In this document: positions 1 to 12,730 of the stretch, one piece after another
Numbering within the stretch: the stretch's first letter is position 1
Layout of the letters: the number at the start of each line of letters is the position of its first letter
Source of the DNA: Bos javanicus
Taxonomy: Eukaryota > Chordata > Mammalia > Artiodactyla > Bovidae
DNA length: 64,000 bases
Direction: 5' to 3'
NCBI RefSeq assembly: GCF_032452875.1
Contig: NC_083882.1
Location: 61,581,614-61,645,613 of the forward strand
Position numbers and translations under genes: made by a program
The notes under the pieces: generated by a model
What the model saw: only the letters and a program-made list of their open reading frames with translations
What the model was told of the DNA's origin: nothing
Databases searched by the model: none

Positions 1-197
1 CGGGTTACAGCTCCCCCTTCTTTCCTGGAGCACCAGCTCGCCTTACTCGCTCAGTCCCTCGTTGCCACCGCCGTCGTCTCCGCCGCGGCCGCCGCGGCTG
101 GCACTGTTGGCGCTGGCGCTCGCGGCCCCAGGCTCCGCTGGGCGCTTGTCCTTCTTTCTCTACCGCTTCCCCAGCCCCGAATTGATTGATGACCACC

Positions 198-264
198 GGC
201 GGCCAATGGCTCTGACACCGCGCCATCCTCGCTCGAGCATCACAGCCCCACGCCCCCGACGTCA
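198..264. promoter_or_regulatory. CCAAT box and CRE-like half-site
   Basis: A CCAAT pentamer lies at 203-207 and a GACGTCA motif (half CRE) at 258-264, inside the CpG island. Both factors bind in either orientation, so they do not set the strand. Function is inferred from motif and context only. Confidence 0.35.
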
Positions 265-589
265 GCCTCCAGGGCGCGTTGGCATCCCCGAATCCTGAGA
301 GCCGAACCCGCGCCCGGGGCCGCCGGCGCCTCCCTGCTCTCTGCCCCGGAGCTGCCGGGCTGCATCCTTGGAGCGGCAGAGAAAGGGAGGGATCCAGCGA
401 ACGTTCGAAGGGGGTGTGGAGGCCACGGATTTCCACCCCCCTCTTTGGAAATCTCTTCTTTCACTTAAAGTTTTGTTTTGTTTTTTCCCCCCACCCTGAC
501 CTGTTTGTGTGTGTTTGCAGCATCTCGATTACACATTTTTCAAGACCTGCATTTGCACTTAATTTGGGGTGTCCTGGGGAGGGGTGTGG

Positions 590-596
590 TATAAAT
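590..596 (+). promoter_or_regulatory. TATA-like motif
   Basis: TATAAAT sits in GC-rich flanks within the CpG island. About 70 bp upstream, at 519-520, a long pyrimidine run ends in TTTGCAG, which could instead be a plus-strand splice acceptor. Neither can be decided without transcript data. Confidence 0.2.
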
Positions 597-1601
597 CCGC
601 CCACTGGGGCATCCTTAATTTCTTTCCTTGCTGGTGGATTCTAATACCCTCCCCAATCTCCAGGAAAAATGCCCCCTTCACCTCCTAGGCCGCAAAACCT
701 CGGAATTCAAAGGTTTTGCAAAGACAACCCTGTTACATGTAAATAGCAAAGAAACTCCTGCCTCCCGAGGGAAGAATCGAGCGGCAACGGTTACTTTTTC
801 TGGCCGTTCGTCCCCCGCCGCCCAGCCCGGGTCGCTGGCCCGCTCTGCAGGCTGCGATCGCGGAGACAGGAGGCGGCGGGGGAGATCCAGGTTGGAGCGC
901 GGGGAGAGGGTGAGAAACGGCCCCGCGCGAGAGCGGCGCGCGCGCAGGCGGCCCGAGGGCGGCCGCGGAGCGCAGACCCAGCACAAAGCTGCGCGGCGCC
1001 TTCCCGGCCGCCGCACCTCGCTCCGGCCGCCGCGGGCGCCCAGGGCTCGGGCCAACACAATGCACCCGGGCCTAGGCCCGGGCGGCTCGAACACAGAACC
1101 CCGGGACTTTCTAGTAAACAGCTCGCCGTGCCCTCGTCCCCACCCCCATCCCCGCCGCCCGGCTTTCGCCGCTGCCCCTCGCCTACACCCCCTCCTCCGC
1201 TGCTAAAAGAGCCCGGCGGAGGAGGGAGCGGCGAGGTGGGGACCCCGGGAGGTCGGGGGCCGAGGATAGGGGCGGGGGGAGGGGAGAAGGGCAGAGGGGC
1301 GACATGGGGAGTGGGAGGGAGACAGCTCCTAAAAAAGAATTCGCTTTCGCTCCGGGGGTTGGAAAAAAGCCCTCCTCGGGTTCCGAATTGCCCGGAAAGC
1401 GCCGACTCGAGCGACTGTCAGGGGCACCGGGGCAGCCGCGGTCCGCAGCCTCCGAGCCCCTCGCACGCGCCTCTGACAAGGCACCTCTCACCCGGGCTCC
1501 GCTTTGTGTGTGCATTTTTTTCCCTTCCTCTCGCGCGCGGCACCGGGCGCCCGGCCGCCTCCTCCCCCTCCCCCGCCCTCCGCCTCCCTTCCCGGGGCGG
1601 A

Positions 1602-2150
1602 TTACCTTTCCCGGGCTGCGCTCCGGGTCCCGGGGATGCCTTCAGCGCCCGACGAGCAAGCGATCCATCGCGGAGCAGCCGGAGCCGGCGGGAGGCGCGC
1701 GGGGGGCGCGCGGGGGCGGCGAGGGGCGCGGGCGGGCCAGAACCTTCGACCCCGAAGGTCCCGCCGCGGGCTGGGGCGGGGGGCCGGGGGCGCGGCGCGA
1801 GAGGGAGACGGGGGGCGGGGGGAGAAAGGACCCGAGCAGCCTCGATCTGGGGAGAGAGCGAGCGTGGGGGCGAGGAGAGGGAGCGAGGGCGCGGCGAGCC
1901 GGAGGGAACGAGAGCGGTGCAGTGACAGGGACTGCCACTGGGGTCAAAGGAGCAGAGCTCCAGGAAGCAGGGCGGCCGAGGCGCCGCTCCGTGCGCGCTC
2001 CCCGGCGGGACCCCGCGCCCTCGCGCGCCCCTGCTGCAGCCCCGGCCCTCTGGAGCCCCCACTGGCGCCCCGAGGCCCCGAGGTTGCGAGAGGAGGCGGG
2101 AGCTAAGGGCGAGGCCGGTAGCCTGCTGGTGCTCCCGGGTCAAGCAGGCG
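1602..2150 (-). other. Possible 5' untranslated exon with splice donor (minus strand)
   Basis: Read on the minus strand, GC-rich sequence ends in AAAG followed by GTAATC, a reasonable splice donor whose GT is at 1605-1604. The upstream part of this putative exon holds an eight-codon uORF. The transcription start is unknown; 2150 is only the island side where the sequence becomes less GC-rich. A gene starting here would extend left out of the window. The call rests on one donor and composition. Confidence 0.25.
1642..1668 (-). other. Short uORF in the putative 5' UTR
   Basis: On the minus strand an ATG in a favourable context (GCGATGG) opens a frame of eight codons (MDRLLVGR) closed by TGA, about 36 bp before the putative splice donor. 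uORFs are common in 5' leaders of regulated genes. Translation is not shown. Confidence 0.2.
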
Positions 2151-2240
2151 GCAGGAAGCTGAGCTGCAAGTTCATCATCATGAGTGTGATCAGCGTAAAA
2201 ATGATAGGGGACTGAGGAGGGGGGCTACGGAGCCCCAGGA

Positions 2241-5200
2241 AAATAAAGGGAGTTTTCCCTCCAAATGGGCGTCTTCTGCAAAGGGAACACCCAGGGCCCA
2301 GGCCCCCCCACCCACCGACCTGCCAGGCGCGGTCTGGAGTCCTGGCACAGCTCCAGGGCGCAGAGCTTGCCCGGGGGCAAGGAGAGCGGCTCCGGCACCG
2401 CGCTGAAACTGGGGAGGCCGACCCTGGGTCTCCTCCCTTCTCAGAGCTTAGACTTTAATGGGGTAAAGCTATGCACCTTTTTCTGCACACACAGACACAC
2501 ACACGCATGCACACACACCTCTTTCTTTCTGCAATGTTGTTCCTGAGAAAGAAAAGGCCAACCCAGCTGACAATTTCTTTCACCTCCAGGTTCAATTTAG
2601 GGAGGTGAGGAGAGGCAGAGTCTAAGTATTAACATTTTGGCCTTTGGGGCACATTTTCCCCGAAGGATAAGCAGTTCAAAAACATTGTAAAAAATCAGTT
2701 TGCCCCCTTTTTTCCCCTGCTACTTTGGATTATGGAAGAAAAGATTTTCGTAAGAAAAGGAAAAGTCGCTGAGATGCTGGAAGACAGAGGACAAGGAAGA
2801 GAAGGCTTTTAGAAAACTTGGTTGATGACGTTGACTGTGAAAGACAGGTGACCCTGTGATGTTATGTCATTGTCCGAGTTGAAGGATTTGGATGCCAACC
2901 AGCTCTAATTCCTTTGCAGGAGTCAGACTCAAATATCTAGGCATTCTCCACAGGGAAATCCAGTGGATGTGTGTGAGAGGGTGAAGTGTGCTAGGTATAC
3001 TATGGGACAACGGACTAGACATCCTGACTGAAATTATAGCCCCTAAAAATAAAAAGGAGCCACTGCAACCTGGTCTGTGGCCTCTGTGTGGAGACTAATT
3101 GGTTTCCAGGGTCAGGGGAGGAAGGGAGAGAGGCTGGTAGGAGCCCCTATAAAAAAGATCAAACGGAATTCACTTGAAACATGTCCCTTTTACAATGGAC
3201 TTTCCTGGCACTTGAAGTAAGCTATGTCTTATGCCCGAGCTGAAATGAAGGGGAGAAGGTCTTGCTAATGTATTTATTTTGTTGTACGGTATGTCCAGAG
3301 TGTCCGTCCTTGTCAAATGTGCTGGGAACCATAGGACAGTCACTTTCCTTGCCCAGCATAAACCGCAGCAAGGAGCACTGGTGTAAAAGAACATTAAAGA
3401 TGGGCAGGGGAATGGACCTTTTATATTTTGTTTTTGATTTCCAGTCCAGCAGCAAACATTGACTGGAGTCATGTTTTTGAAGAAATGCTTGGTTTTCTTT
3501 TTTTTTATTCTGTGAGTTAGCAGTATACTCCTTATCTAAATGGTTAAAAATTTTCAACTGATTTTGACTGATTTAAATCTGCACCAGCCAAATCATTTCT
3601 GTGGTTTCCTTCCTTTAAAAAAAAAACTTGATAGTTAAAACAACAAAACTAGTTTGTACATGATCCCGGATCTAAATAATGTACACACAAAAAATAAATA
3701 ATAACCTGTTCTACTTTAGTGGCACATTTTATAGGACACTTAATGATATTAAAAAAAAATCAAGTCAGTGATCTTTCCGAAGTTGATGAAGAATTGTTTA
3801 TTATTTAATTGAGTGGGAGAAATTGAGGCAAATAGCTTAAAATTGTAACATGTAGTATAGGAAGAAGTGCACCTTTCTGTGTCTCTGCTAATCAGTTACC
3901 TACTGAGAGTGACCAACCTATATTAGGATTATGAATTTTTATTTCCATTTGTCTACCAAAATAAAAAGCTGGGGAAGTATACATGAATTTAAACAATAAA
4001 TTAAGAACAAAAGAAACTCACTTTTCAAATAATCCTCATCCCATGTATTTGAACATACTGCATTTTGTGAAATCATATTCTCTACCAATATAGCTACCTA
4101 CACTAAAAGCTTGTTTTAAAATGATTGGATGTGAACTATGGCTGTCCCTTGACATCAGCTTTGAAACATCAAGCCTCATTATACCAAATTTTAAATGTTA
4201 TATTCTGGGAGTTGTGGGTGTTTTGTTTTTTTTTTTCTTTTTAAGGTAAGTAAGCCTATAAGATCCATTTTTGTTGTTGTTGTTAAATTCAATTTTTATT
4301 GCTTATGATGGAAAACAAAAGAAGGATGAAAGTCAAATGCCAAGTTTATGCTTGCCTCTATGCAAATATTACAAATATTTTCCTTTAATGGAATGTAAAT
4401 CTGTACTCTTTCTCCAGTGATTTCATTGAAGGAACTGGCAAATACACTTCCCAATAGCCTGCCGCAGTGTCTTTTAAAATATCATTTCAGAATGCATTCA
4501 GGGAAGAAAATGAGAGGTGGAAGCATGGGAGAACCTTAGATGGAAGCCTGGAAAGTGAATACTACTTCCTTTGAAATGTCAGTACTTTATTTGGAGTTGG
4601 CTTTCTTTTTCCCTGTTAGAACAGCTTTCCAATACTTCAGGGATACTTGCGCATAACTTAAAACTTAATTTCAGCCTGTGGCTCCTCTTCAGAAAAAAAA
4701 TTAACTATTTTGCCTCTTTTTTACTTTAAGTTGGTTGCATTTCAATCATTTTCCAACAAAACTTAAGATATATATGATTAGAAATCAGTGACTGTTAATA
4801 GTAACTATTATGACACAATTAGAAAATTGAGCCAACTAACACCTTTACTTTATTCTAAATTCCTACAGTTTTTACTTTTTTAAAATTTGTTTTAAATGTT
4901 TTCATTTTAACCTCCTCAAACTGGAGAATGATGCCCTCTATTCCTTTCTGGTTTTCATTCTTTTGTGCTATGCACATAGTATTAATAGAAATTTGGAAAT
5001 ATTTATTAAACAACCTTATGAGTCAGTAAATGAGAAAATGAATAAAAGAATTCATGAGTAATTGAAGCAACTACACAATGAAGGAAAATCCATATCATAT
5101 ATGTAGGAATGGAAGTGACATCCTGAGACCAGTGTGGAGGATAAGAGCTAAGGATTTTCTATGGAGTTCAAAGAGTACAATTAAAGGGGTTTGTTAACAT

Positions 5201-6239
5201 CTTCAGAAACATGAAATAGTACTTAAGACTATCTCATAAGTTGATTTTCTCATGGAGAAGCTGATGATTTTTATGTATCTCATCCATTTAAAGGCAGCCT
5301 TCTTTTTAAATATAGTAGGATGTACAAATAAAGAATTTATATCTTAAAATTTACATATTTAATATACCAAGATATAGTCTCAAAAGAAAGCTATGTGCTT
5401 AACCTGATTCTTTGATAGATCCTTATTTGAAGTGGGCAAAATAAATATATAAATAATAGTTTTTGTTCTTTTTATTTAAAATTTCCTTTTGGTTAACCAA
5501 TAAAAATGTGTGTGACTAAAAAAGATTCAAGAAACACTAGAACTGGTAAAATTTTGTATCATAAATTTTATAAGCATTATCTTAGAAAGACTAAATCTGA
5601 ACCACTTTTGCCAGCAGCTTAAGTAATAAACATGGAAGAAGTGAAAAATCTTAAAATTTTGCAAAGCACTTACTAATTCTTACCGTATTTACTAGTTAAT
5701 GCCTCGCATGTATCAACAAATCAAATGAATATTATTTATGTGATAATAACTTTAGTAATCAATTTCAAAAAAAATCTGAGCAAGATACTGAGCATATGCA
5801 TGATCTCTGTTGCCAGTGTTTGCTGGGTCCTTCCTAAATCGTGGTCCCAATTCTGGAAATGTGGAATGGAATTTAGTGGCACCTGAGATAGGCTTGTCAT
5901 GGTGGAAGATGAGCAATCTCATTGAAGTAAAAGCCAAAGTAATCACTTTTGAAAGATGGGCAGTGTAGAAGACCCATAATAACCTGATTAAAGAAAATGT
6001 ATGTGGGGGGTTTCAAGTTTAATAATTCAATTTGACAAGCTAGTATAAGATATACAATATTTTGAGTAAGCAACATATAATGTAATTTTCCTTCTCAGCA
6101 AAAATAAATGCAGTTTTAAAAAATTGACTTTGAGAGACCAGCAGACTCTAAACTCCATTTCTCTCAGTATTATTAATGTTATGGTTCGATTATTTATTAA
6201 ATATTTTATAGGCTGTGCTCTGTGACAGGCAGAGTACTC
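2241..6239. other. Single-copy AT-rich DNA, no gene seen
   Basis: No recognisable exon, RNA gene or young repeat. It contains a short (CA)n-like run at about 2485-2519 and scattered poly-A/T tracts. Open frames of up to about 110 codons (3170-3557) resemble nothing known and lack coding character. Confidence 0.6.
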
Positions 6240-6850
6240 AAAACCATGCCGATGATCTTATGATGCAAACAAGCAAAAGTTTTCTCCCACACTATGAAGT
6301 ATGTAGTCTAATGAGCCTGATGAGAGACTGGCTTTAAATAATCACACAAGTAAAAATTGTATCTAAGAAAAGGAGAGGAAACGGGTACCAAGAAAACTTA
6401 AAGTAGGGGTACTTTTCCTCCTCCGAGTGAGGAAAGGAATACAAGGATGTCATAGAAAAGAGAAGCAGTCTGGCAGGTTGCTGAGTTCAAAAGGGATCTG
6501 TACACAGCTCTGTAGGCAGAAGCCTGAACTAAAGGGCCAAGTTAAAAACATTTGAAGGTCACAGCTAAGGCCCTGTTGAAGATGTTTGACTTTATTCTGA
6601 GGGCTCCTGGAAGCTGTTTAAGGATCTTAAGTAGAAAGGCTAACATAATTTGATTTATGTTTTGCAAAGGCCACTCTTGCCCCAGCCTGGAGAATGGATT
6701 TTAGGGGGCTAGGGTCAATTTTGGGAGGTCATTTGTAAGCTCTAACAGTCATTAGGTTGAAGGTGATGGTAAGCTCCAGCCAAATAGTTTGGAGGAGGTA
6801 AGGCATGAAGAGATGTGAATAGATTTAAGAGATTTGAATACATTTCATGT
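6240..6850 (+). repeat. Ancient mammalian interspersed repeat (family not named)
   Basis: The text order (body-weight-like GC islets, 'gttgaagatgtttgactttattctgag', then 'cataatttgatttatgttttg' and 'ggagaatggatt') matches a very old repeat common in mammals. Weaker relatives appear to lie near 20570-20830, 36190-36400 and 49300-49600. I cannot name the family with confidence. Confidence 0.35.
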
Positions 6851-6865
6851 AATAAAAACAAAGTT

Positions 6866-7080
6866 TTGTTGTTGTTTAGCCTCTAAGTTATGTCTGACTC
6901 TTTTGCGACCCTATGGACTTGTAGCCCTCCAGGCTCCTCTGTCCATGAGATTTTTCAGTGGGTTGGGTTCAATGGAGTAGGTTACCATTTCCTTCTCTAG
7001 GAGATCTTCCTAACTCAGGGATCAACCCTCATCTGCATTGGCAAGCAGACGCTTTACCAGTGAGCTACCAGGGAAGCCCC
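6866..7080 (-). repeat. Bov-tA SINE
   Basis: Full-length tRNA-Glu/BovA SINE in reverse. The tRNA-derived head is at the right (GGGAAGCCCC complement at 7071-7080) and the BovA body at the left. Diverged, so not a very recent insertion. Bov-tA elements carry a Pol III promoter and rely on BovB for movement. Confidence 0.9.
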
Positions 7081-8284
7081 AGGACAAAGATCAACAAAAT
7101 CTTGAAATACTGTCTTAAGGCATGGTAGTACGCAGCCAGAGAGGTCGAGAGCTATGCTTACCTGACGACTTCTTTTATTAAAGCCCTCATTCCCCTCATA
7201 GGTCAGGCTTCTCCTGTCTCCAAGTCACCTTCATTCTGTTCTCTACATCCTTTTGGGATCCCATCTTGCCATGAAGAACTGCAGTATTAAATACTAGCAT
7301 AAAATGTCACTAATCTTTTTTTCAAACACACAGATTCTAAAACATCATCCCTCATTCAGTGCCCCATACCTATTTTTGGTCCACATATGGACTTGTCTTG
7401 TTTTGTATGAAATATAAATGCAAGAGGTAAGTGTATTTCTGCTTTTGCTGTAAAGTTTGCAGATGCTACATCAATTCCACGTCTGTCCTCATTGGAACTA
7501 GTTCATTTTTATTGAATATTCCAAACAATATTCTAAGTGATTCTTAAAATATGGCCGTGTTTTAAGTGAAATCTTCAAAGAAGCAGATATGCTTTCAAAG
7601 GAAATACAAGTAAGAATATTGCTCTTTTGGTACAGGATTATTCCATGTGAACCCAAGCAGTCTTCACCAACCCGTTGTGAAGGTGTTCTTGTTGGTGGGT
7701 TCCTGATTGTTGCAAGCTAAGTCACTATGGCCCTTCTTAGCAAGTCAGACTGCCAAGAAAGCATGCAATGGAAATATATACAAACATTTAAGGACATTCA
7801 TAATGGCAAGCATGTTTTCTAAATTTGCTCCTTTCTTGGCATTTCTACATTTTGAAAGTTCCATCAGTTTTTTCTTCTGTCCTCATGATTACGCATAGTG
7901 ATCATTTGTAAACAAAGCAAAATCTGTACACAAGAAAACAGAAGAATAGCCAAGATCTTCAGGACATGGTTTTACCAGATACTAAAATGAAAAGAAGGTT
8001 TACAGGAGGGCAGTTTTTTAAAAAATAACAGCACTATAATCATGATCACTACAGAAGGAACTATAAAAAGATTATTTTTTTTCCTCTTCAATATTTTTTC
8101 TTTTTCTATTTATTATTTTGTGAAAACAGGAAATACAGACAAGCAAAAAGAAAACATTTAAAAATAACTATAATTTTATCATTCAGAATTGTCCACTGTT
8201 GACTTTTGGCTATACAGTTTTCAGTCAAATGTATTTCACAAAAAATGAAGTAAAATTGGGAATGTAGTTAAGTGCATATTGTAG
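7081..8284. other. Single-copy DNA, no gene seen
   Basis: AT-rich, with no clear repeat or exon. A 63-codon open frame at 7707-7898 has no recognisable domain and is treated as chance. Confidence 0.5.
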
Positions 8285-8457
8285 TAGTTGAGGGCAAAGC
8301 AAGACTGGAATCCTATCTCTGCCTTTTACTACCTGTGTGACCCTGGGTAAGTTGCTTAAACCCTCCGTGCCTTGGGTTTCCTCATTTGTAAAAAGGAGAT
8401 ATTAATAGTACCTATTTTATAGAACTGTTACAAAGATAAAATGAGTTAGTTTTTTAA
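8285..8457 (+). repeat. MIR SINE
   Basis: It contains the MIR core (ACCTGTGTGACCCTGGGTAA around 8331-8350), followed by the 'cctcatttgtaaaa' segment and the 'aaatgagtta' end. This is an old tRNA-derived SINE shared by all mammals. Confidence 0.85.
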
Positions 8458-8804
8458 GAAAACTAACTTTAAAAATGCAAGATATGTATCAAGTAATTAT
8501 TGTACAGTCTTGTAATCCATTTCTAAATCTTTTTATACAAAATTAATATAAGCCATTGTAAATAAATTAAAGACTGAAGTACATTAGGAAATAAAAGTTC
8601 CCCTTTCTTCCTCATGTCCTATTACCTATGTAACCTGTTCTTTCAACTAAATAGATACTGTGAATATTTCCCCATGTCATTAAACATTGTTCTGTGGCTC
8701 TGTAGACTAGAACTTTCATTAAAAGAAGTGTTATGCATTCTATAAGTTTAGAATACCAACAGTTCATATTCCTTTTCAGGATACTGCTCACATATTATAA
8801 TCAT

Positions 8805-9027
8805 GTCCACGTGCTAAGTCGCTTCAGTCTTGTATGACTCTTTTCAACCCTATGGGCCATAGCCTGCCAGGTTCCTCTGTCCATGGGGTTCTCCAGGTAA
8901 GAATGCTGGAATGGGTTGCCTTGCCCCCCTCCAGAGGATCTTCCCAACCCAGGAATCGAACCTGTGTCTCTGTGTCTCCTGCATTGGCAGGCAGGTTCTC
9001 TACCACTAGCACCACCTGGGAAGCCCC
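8805..9027 (-). repeat. Bov-tA SINE
   Basis: Reverse-oriented full-length Bov-tA: 'gtgctaagtcgcttcag' at the left and the tRNA head ending 'gggaagcccc' at the right. The tRNA part has a small internal duplication ('gtgtctctgtgtctcctg', about 8963-8980). Confidence 0.9.
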
Positions 9028-10059
9028 ATTTTGATCATAGAGATTAAAAGATGTAGGATTCGGTAATCTTAAAACATTTTAACAAAATCTTTCTGATATT
9101 CACATTTATGGGAATGATTGATCTTTGAAAGACCAAAAGATTTACATTTAATGTATTGCCATATTATTAATAAAAAATTATTTTTGAGGCAAAGGCAATA
9201 TTATAAAAAGCAATTTAGGGATTTTACATTTTGCTAGCTGCAATCTGTTTTGGTTATTTATGTTGTTTAAATTCATAAGCAAAACAAGCTGATCGTTTGT
9301 TGAGAATGATGACTAATTGATATTTAACTTTACCACCAATTGTTGATATAACACTTATTTGCATACTTCAGAGCTGTCTAGAATATATAATAAGCCCTAA
9401 TCTGTAGCATTCATTTGACAACAGGAGGTTCAAAACGTGATGACAATAACTTGGGAAAGTTGTAGAACTTAAGGGAAAGAGGATCTCAGAATCCTTTGGA
9501 TCTTGGCAGATCTTTGGCAAATTGTATGACTGCTGTGTTTCCACCTGCTGGGAACTGAAGTGTATGAAAATGTATATGGCCAGTGTTTATCTTATTATTA
9601 GATTTGCACATCAAAATTAAATAGTCAGTGATGATCCTCGACCTTCCCCATATGCATAAGCTAATTTAGTTAAAGAAATATAAGTGTGTTTGGGTGTCAA
9701 GGGGTTTGTCTGGTGGAGTATAAGATTTTCATTTTAGAAAAGGCTGTGCTAAGAGAAAAACATGTCCTACAGCAGCTATTATCTGGTATCCAAATTTGCT
9801 GTTAGCTAACTGGTCCTTGCGTATCTTTGAGGCATATGGAAATTGATGATGAAAATGTCTAGTGTAACTAGAAATATAATTTGATGAAAACTGAAGCAGT
9901 GAACTGTGAGAAACTGTTAAAACCAGTGTCATCAAACAGTACTTCAAAAATAATGAAACAGAACTACTAGCCCTTTCTGAGTAACATTGAGTAAAAATGA
10001 GAAAAGCACATGGTATGTAGAAAAAGTTTAAATATATGAGGTAATGCTCTTTTTAATTA

Positions 10060-10900
10060 CTGTTATTACAAAGGCCACTCCAAAAGTCTACGCCCAGACT
10101 CCTTTCCATTTATCTCTAAGTAGACAATGACATCACGTCTCCTCTAAATTATTCAGACTCCGGGGACGGATTTGGCTCATTCAACAGGGAATGCCATGTT
10201 TGGTGTTGGCACGGTACTGAAAGCCTCTCTCCACACCATCCCCAAACTGAAAAGCACATTTGATGCTGGCCAAATGATTAAAAAAAAAAATTCCCTCTAG
10301 ACTTAAAGCACGCAGAAAATCATGAAGAACAAAAATAGAACTGCACCATAAGGTATAATCATAAAACGTCATAGAAGGAGGAAACTTAAAAAGCGAAAAA
10401 AACGCGGCAGTCATCTGAAGGCTAGCAGTTCGTGAAGTCATTAGAAGTCATTCCATACGGACTGAGTTTGAGGAAAAGTCAGAGGTTGCTTTGTTCTTGA
10501 CTCTGAGTGAAATCAAAACCTACCCAGACTCTATACAAAGGCAACTGCGGTCTGCCTTTTCCTTGCTTGGTATCTGCCACTAAACACACATAAATGACTT
10601 ATGTTCAGAAAACTCTATGATTCTGTTCATATTAATCCATGTCTCAGGCTGGCCAAATGCCTAAGCACAATCAAAGAAGAGGGTAGAAGGCTGCCTTTTC
10701 AAACAGGCTAGAAAATTTGTACCAAAAGATCACAGGGCGACAGAGACAGCTGGAAAAATTGGAGCTCGGGCTCTGATTTTTGTGCCAGTGTTACACCTAA
10801 TGCGAAGGGAATGCAGATGATAGATCGAGAGTTATGTATGTCCTTTAGTTCTTTGGCACTGTGCTTAAACAAGGGTAAAAACATAGCATTTTAAAAGGAA
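10060..10900. promoter_or_regulatory. Candidate conserved non-coding element
   Basis: Repeat-free block of balanced composition in AT-rich surroundings, with no decay signature of a transposon and no coding frame. This resembles conserved non-coding sequence near developmental genes. It is inference only, because conservation cannot be measured here. Confidence 0.3.
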
Positions 10901-11606
10901 CCTCACACTGACATAGCACAAAAAATCCTAACTGCTGCACAGAATTAATACATTACAATCCAGCAACAAGTTGCTAATAATATTAGATAAACACACACAA
11001 TGAATAAAGTGACTCCAAAATTAGTCGATAGCAAGGTGCTTCTCTGCTAAGTCTTAATAATCATTCCTCTGGGAAAATAGTCCTAACAAGTGTTTTTACA
11101 CACACAGAATTTTCTGCAAGGTGGCTCAAAGTGCTGGGGCCACCGAGGCTTTCAAATCAAAGGTTTTAGCCTATTTGTACTTCTGAAAGACATGTTTATG
11201 ATTTTTTTGGGGTTTAGTGGTGATTTTATTCATAAAGGAGAATTAAAAAAAAAAAAACAAGATATTAAAGGTAATTCTCTGTTTGAACAAACCTTTTCAC
11301 TTAAGATGCTGGTCAATATAATTCTCTTCAGATGAGATGTATCATCCACAACCCAAATGCTGTATGGAAAATGGAGATCACTGAAAGTTTTATTGAGATG
11401 TGTTGGGAGTCTCTGGGGTCCATACTGATGCCAGCTATATTTTCAGACCCCAACACCCTATGGCCTTTGACAGTCATGAAGAAAAGCCAGACCAAAACAG
11501 TTCTCATAACGCGGCCGGTGGTCACAAAGAACAGCCCAGGGAGACGTCTGTCACTGAAAGAGCGGCCTCTGTAGGAGAACCAAAGAGGAAAAGAGGTGGA
11601 AGTGGA

Positions 11607-11610
11607 ATGT

Positions 11611-11654
<44 letters not shown>

Positions 11655-11656
11655 TG
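11607..11656. repeat. Compound (TG)n(AG)n microsatellite
   Basis: About 15 TG units pass directly into about 10 AG units, followed by short GATG repeats. It is likely polymorphic. Confidence 0.95.
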
Positions 11657-12559
11657 GATGGATTAAGACTAGATGAAAATACAATATTTGAACACTAAAA
11701 GGTAAAACCTAAACCCTGAAAAAAATTTCAGTAGCTGAAATCGCAGGCATATATTTTTCTCTTCTATCTCCAAGAACTTCATTAATAAAAGAGTTCGAAA
11801 GTATAGGTGGTCAATCACACAATTACATTAAAAAAATATTGTAGACCCTTCAGGCATCTTAGGGAAATTGACTAATAAGTTCCAGAAGGAGGGATGGAAT
11901 ATTCCTAGAAACAACATGCTTATTCTTTTACTTATTTATTTTAACATTTTCACCTTTAGTAAAGCAGCATCATAGTCTACACATTAATTATATCATTAGT
12001 TATTTTTCTAACTTGCTTTTCTGACATTTATGTGCTTTTATGTTAAAATTCTTTTCAGGATAACATTTTGATGACCGACTGATAATATTTAATGGCACAT
12101 CTATTTTTATTTCATATGTGTATGCATGCCCTGAAGCTTTTTTATAAAAAGGATTAAACGTTTGAAACACATATATACATAAACTCATGCACCCCTAGTA
12201 TGTAAATTCTTCAAACAAGCCTGGTTAAGATAAAATCGTAAGATAATATGTAGCTAGGCTTCTATCCTGCCATTCTCTCACTACTTTTCACCCCCCTGGT
12301 TTTCCAAATAAACAACAGGCCCTAAGGGCTCTTTGAACTCACTCGAGTGTTTAGTGCCAACAATCACTGGTTCGTGTAGCTTATCTTTTCCCGGTATTTC
12401 TATGTGATTTAATATTCCAGCCTGGCCAAGGGAATGAAAATTCTGGTCTGCTTCTGGAAGCATTGTACTTCCCCATTGCCATCTAGGATAAACCAAATAA
12501 CCTTTCTCTGCCTCAGCTATTTTCTTATAATTGTGTCTGTTTTGCAGCGATGGAGGGAA

Positions 12560-12730
12560 GCCTGATAAAATAGTTGAAATCGTTCATCAGTGAAACAAAG
12601 CTGGCTTCTGAGTCATGCAGGTGTGTCTAGTAATTAATTAATGAATAAGTACCAACCTTTGGATGGTGATATTAATTAAATATCCAACATTAAAGTGGCA
12701 TTTAATTGCCCAGAGATGAATAAAACAGAT
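12560..12730. promoter_or_regulatory. Candidate homeodomain-rich regulatory block
   Basis: Several TAATTA/ATTAAT cores lie close together ('taattaattaatgaat' near 12631-12646, 'attaattaaat' near 12671, 'atttaattgcc' near 12700). Clusters of such sites are typical of enhancers bound by homeodomain factors, but AT-rich DNA produces them by chance too. Confidence 0.25.

Larger units (their letters stand above)
1..2240. promoter_or_regulatory. CpG island, probable promoter and 5' exon region of an unidentified gene
   Basis: Very GC- and CpG-rich sequence, with many GGCGGG-type runs and CGCG clusters, ends abruptly near 2240 where the DNA becomes AT-rich. Such islands mark promoters of housekeeping or developmental genes. 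Both strands carry CCAAT, GC-box and splice-like motifs, so direction is uncertain. Long open frames here follow from the low density of AT-rich stop codons, and none resembles a known protein. A transcript could leave the window to the left (minus strand) or run right. The gene is not identified. Confidence 0.85.

Noticed and set aside
1128..2215. Open frames of 200-303 codons in the CpG island on both strands
   Set aside because: Low-complexity Arg/Pro/Gly/Ala translations in several overlapping frames reflect GC richness; no domain, no consistent start or splice signal.
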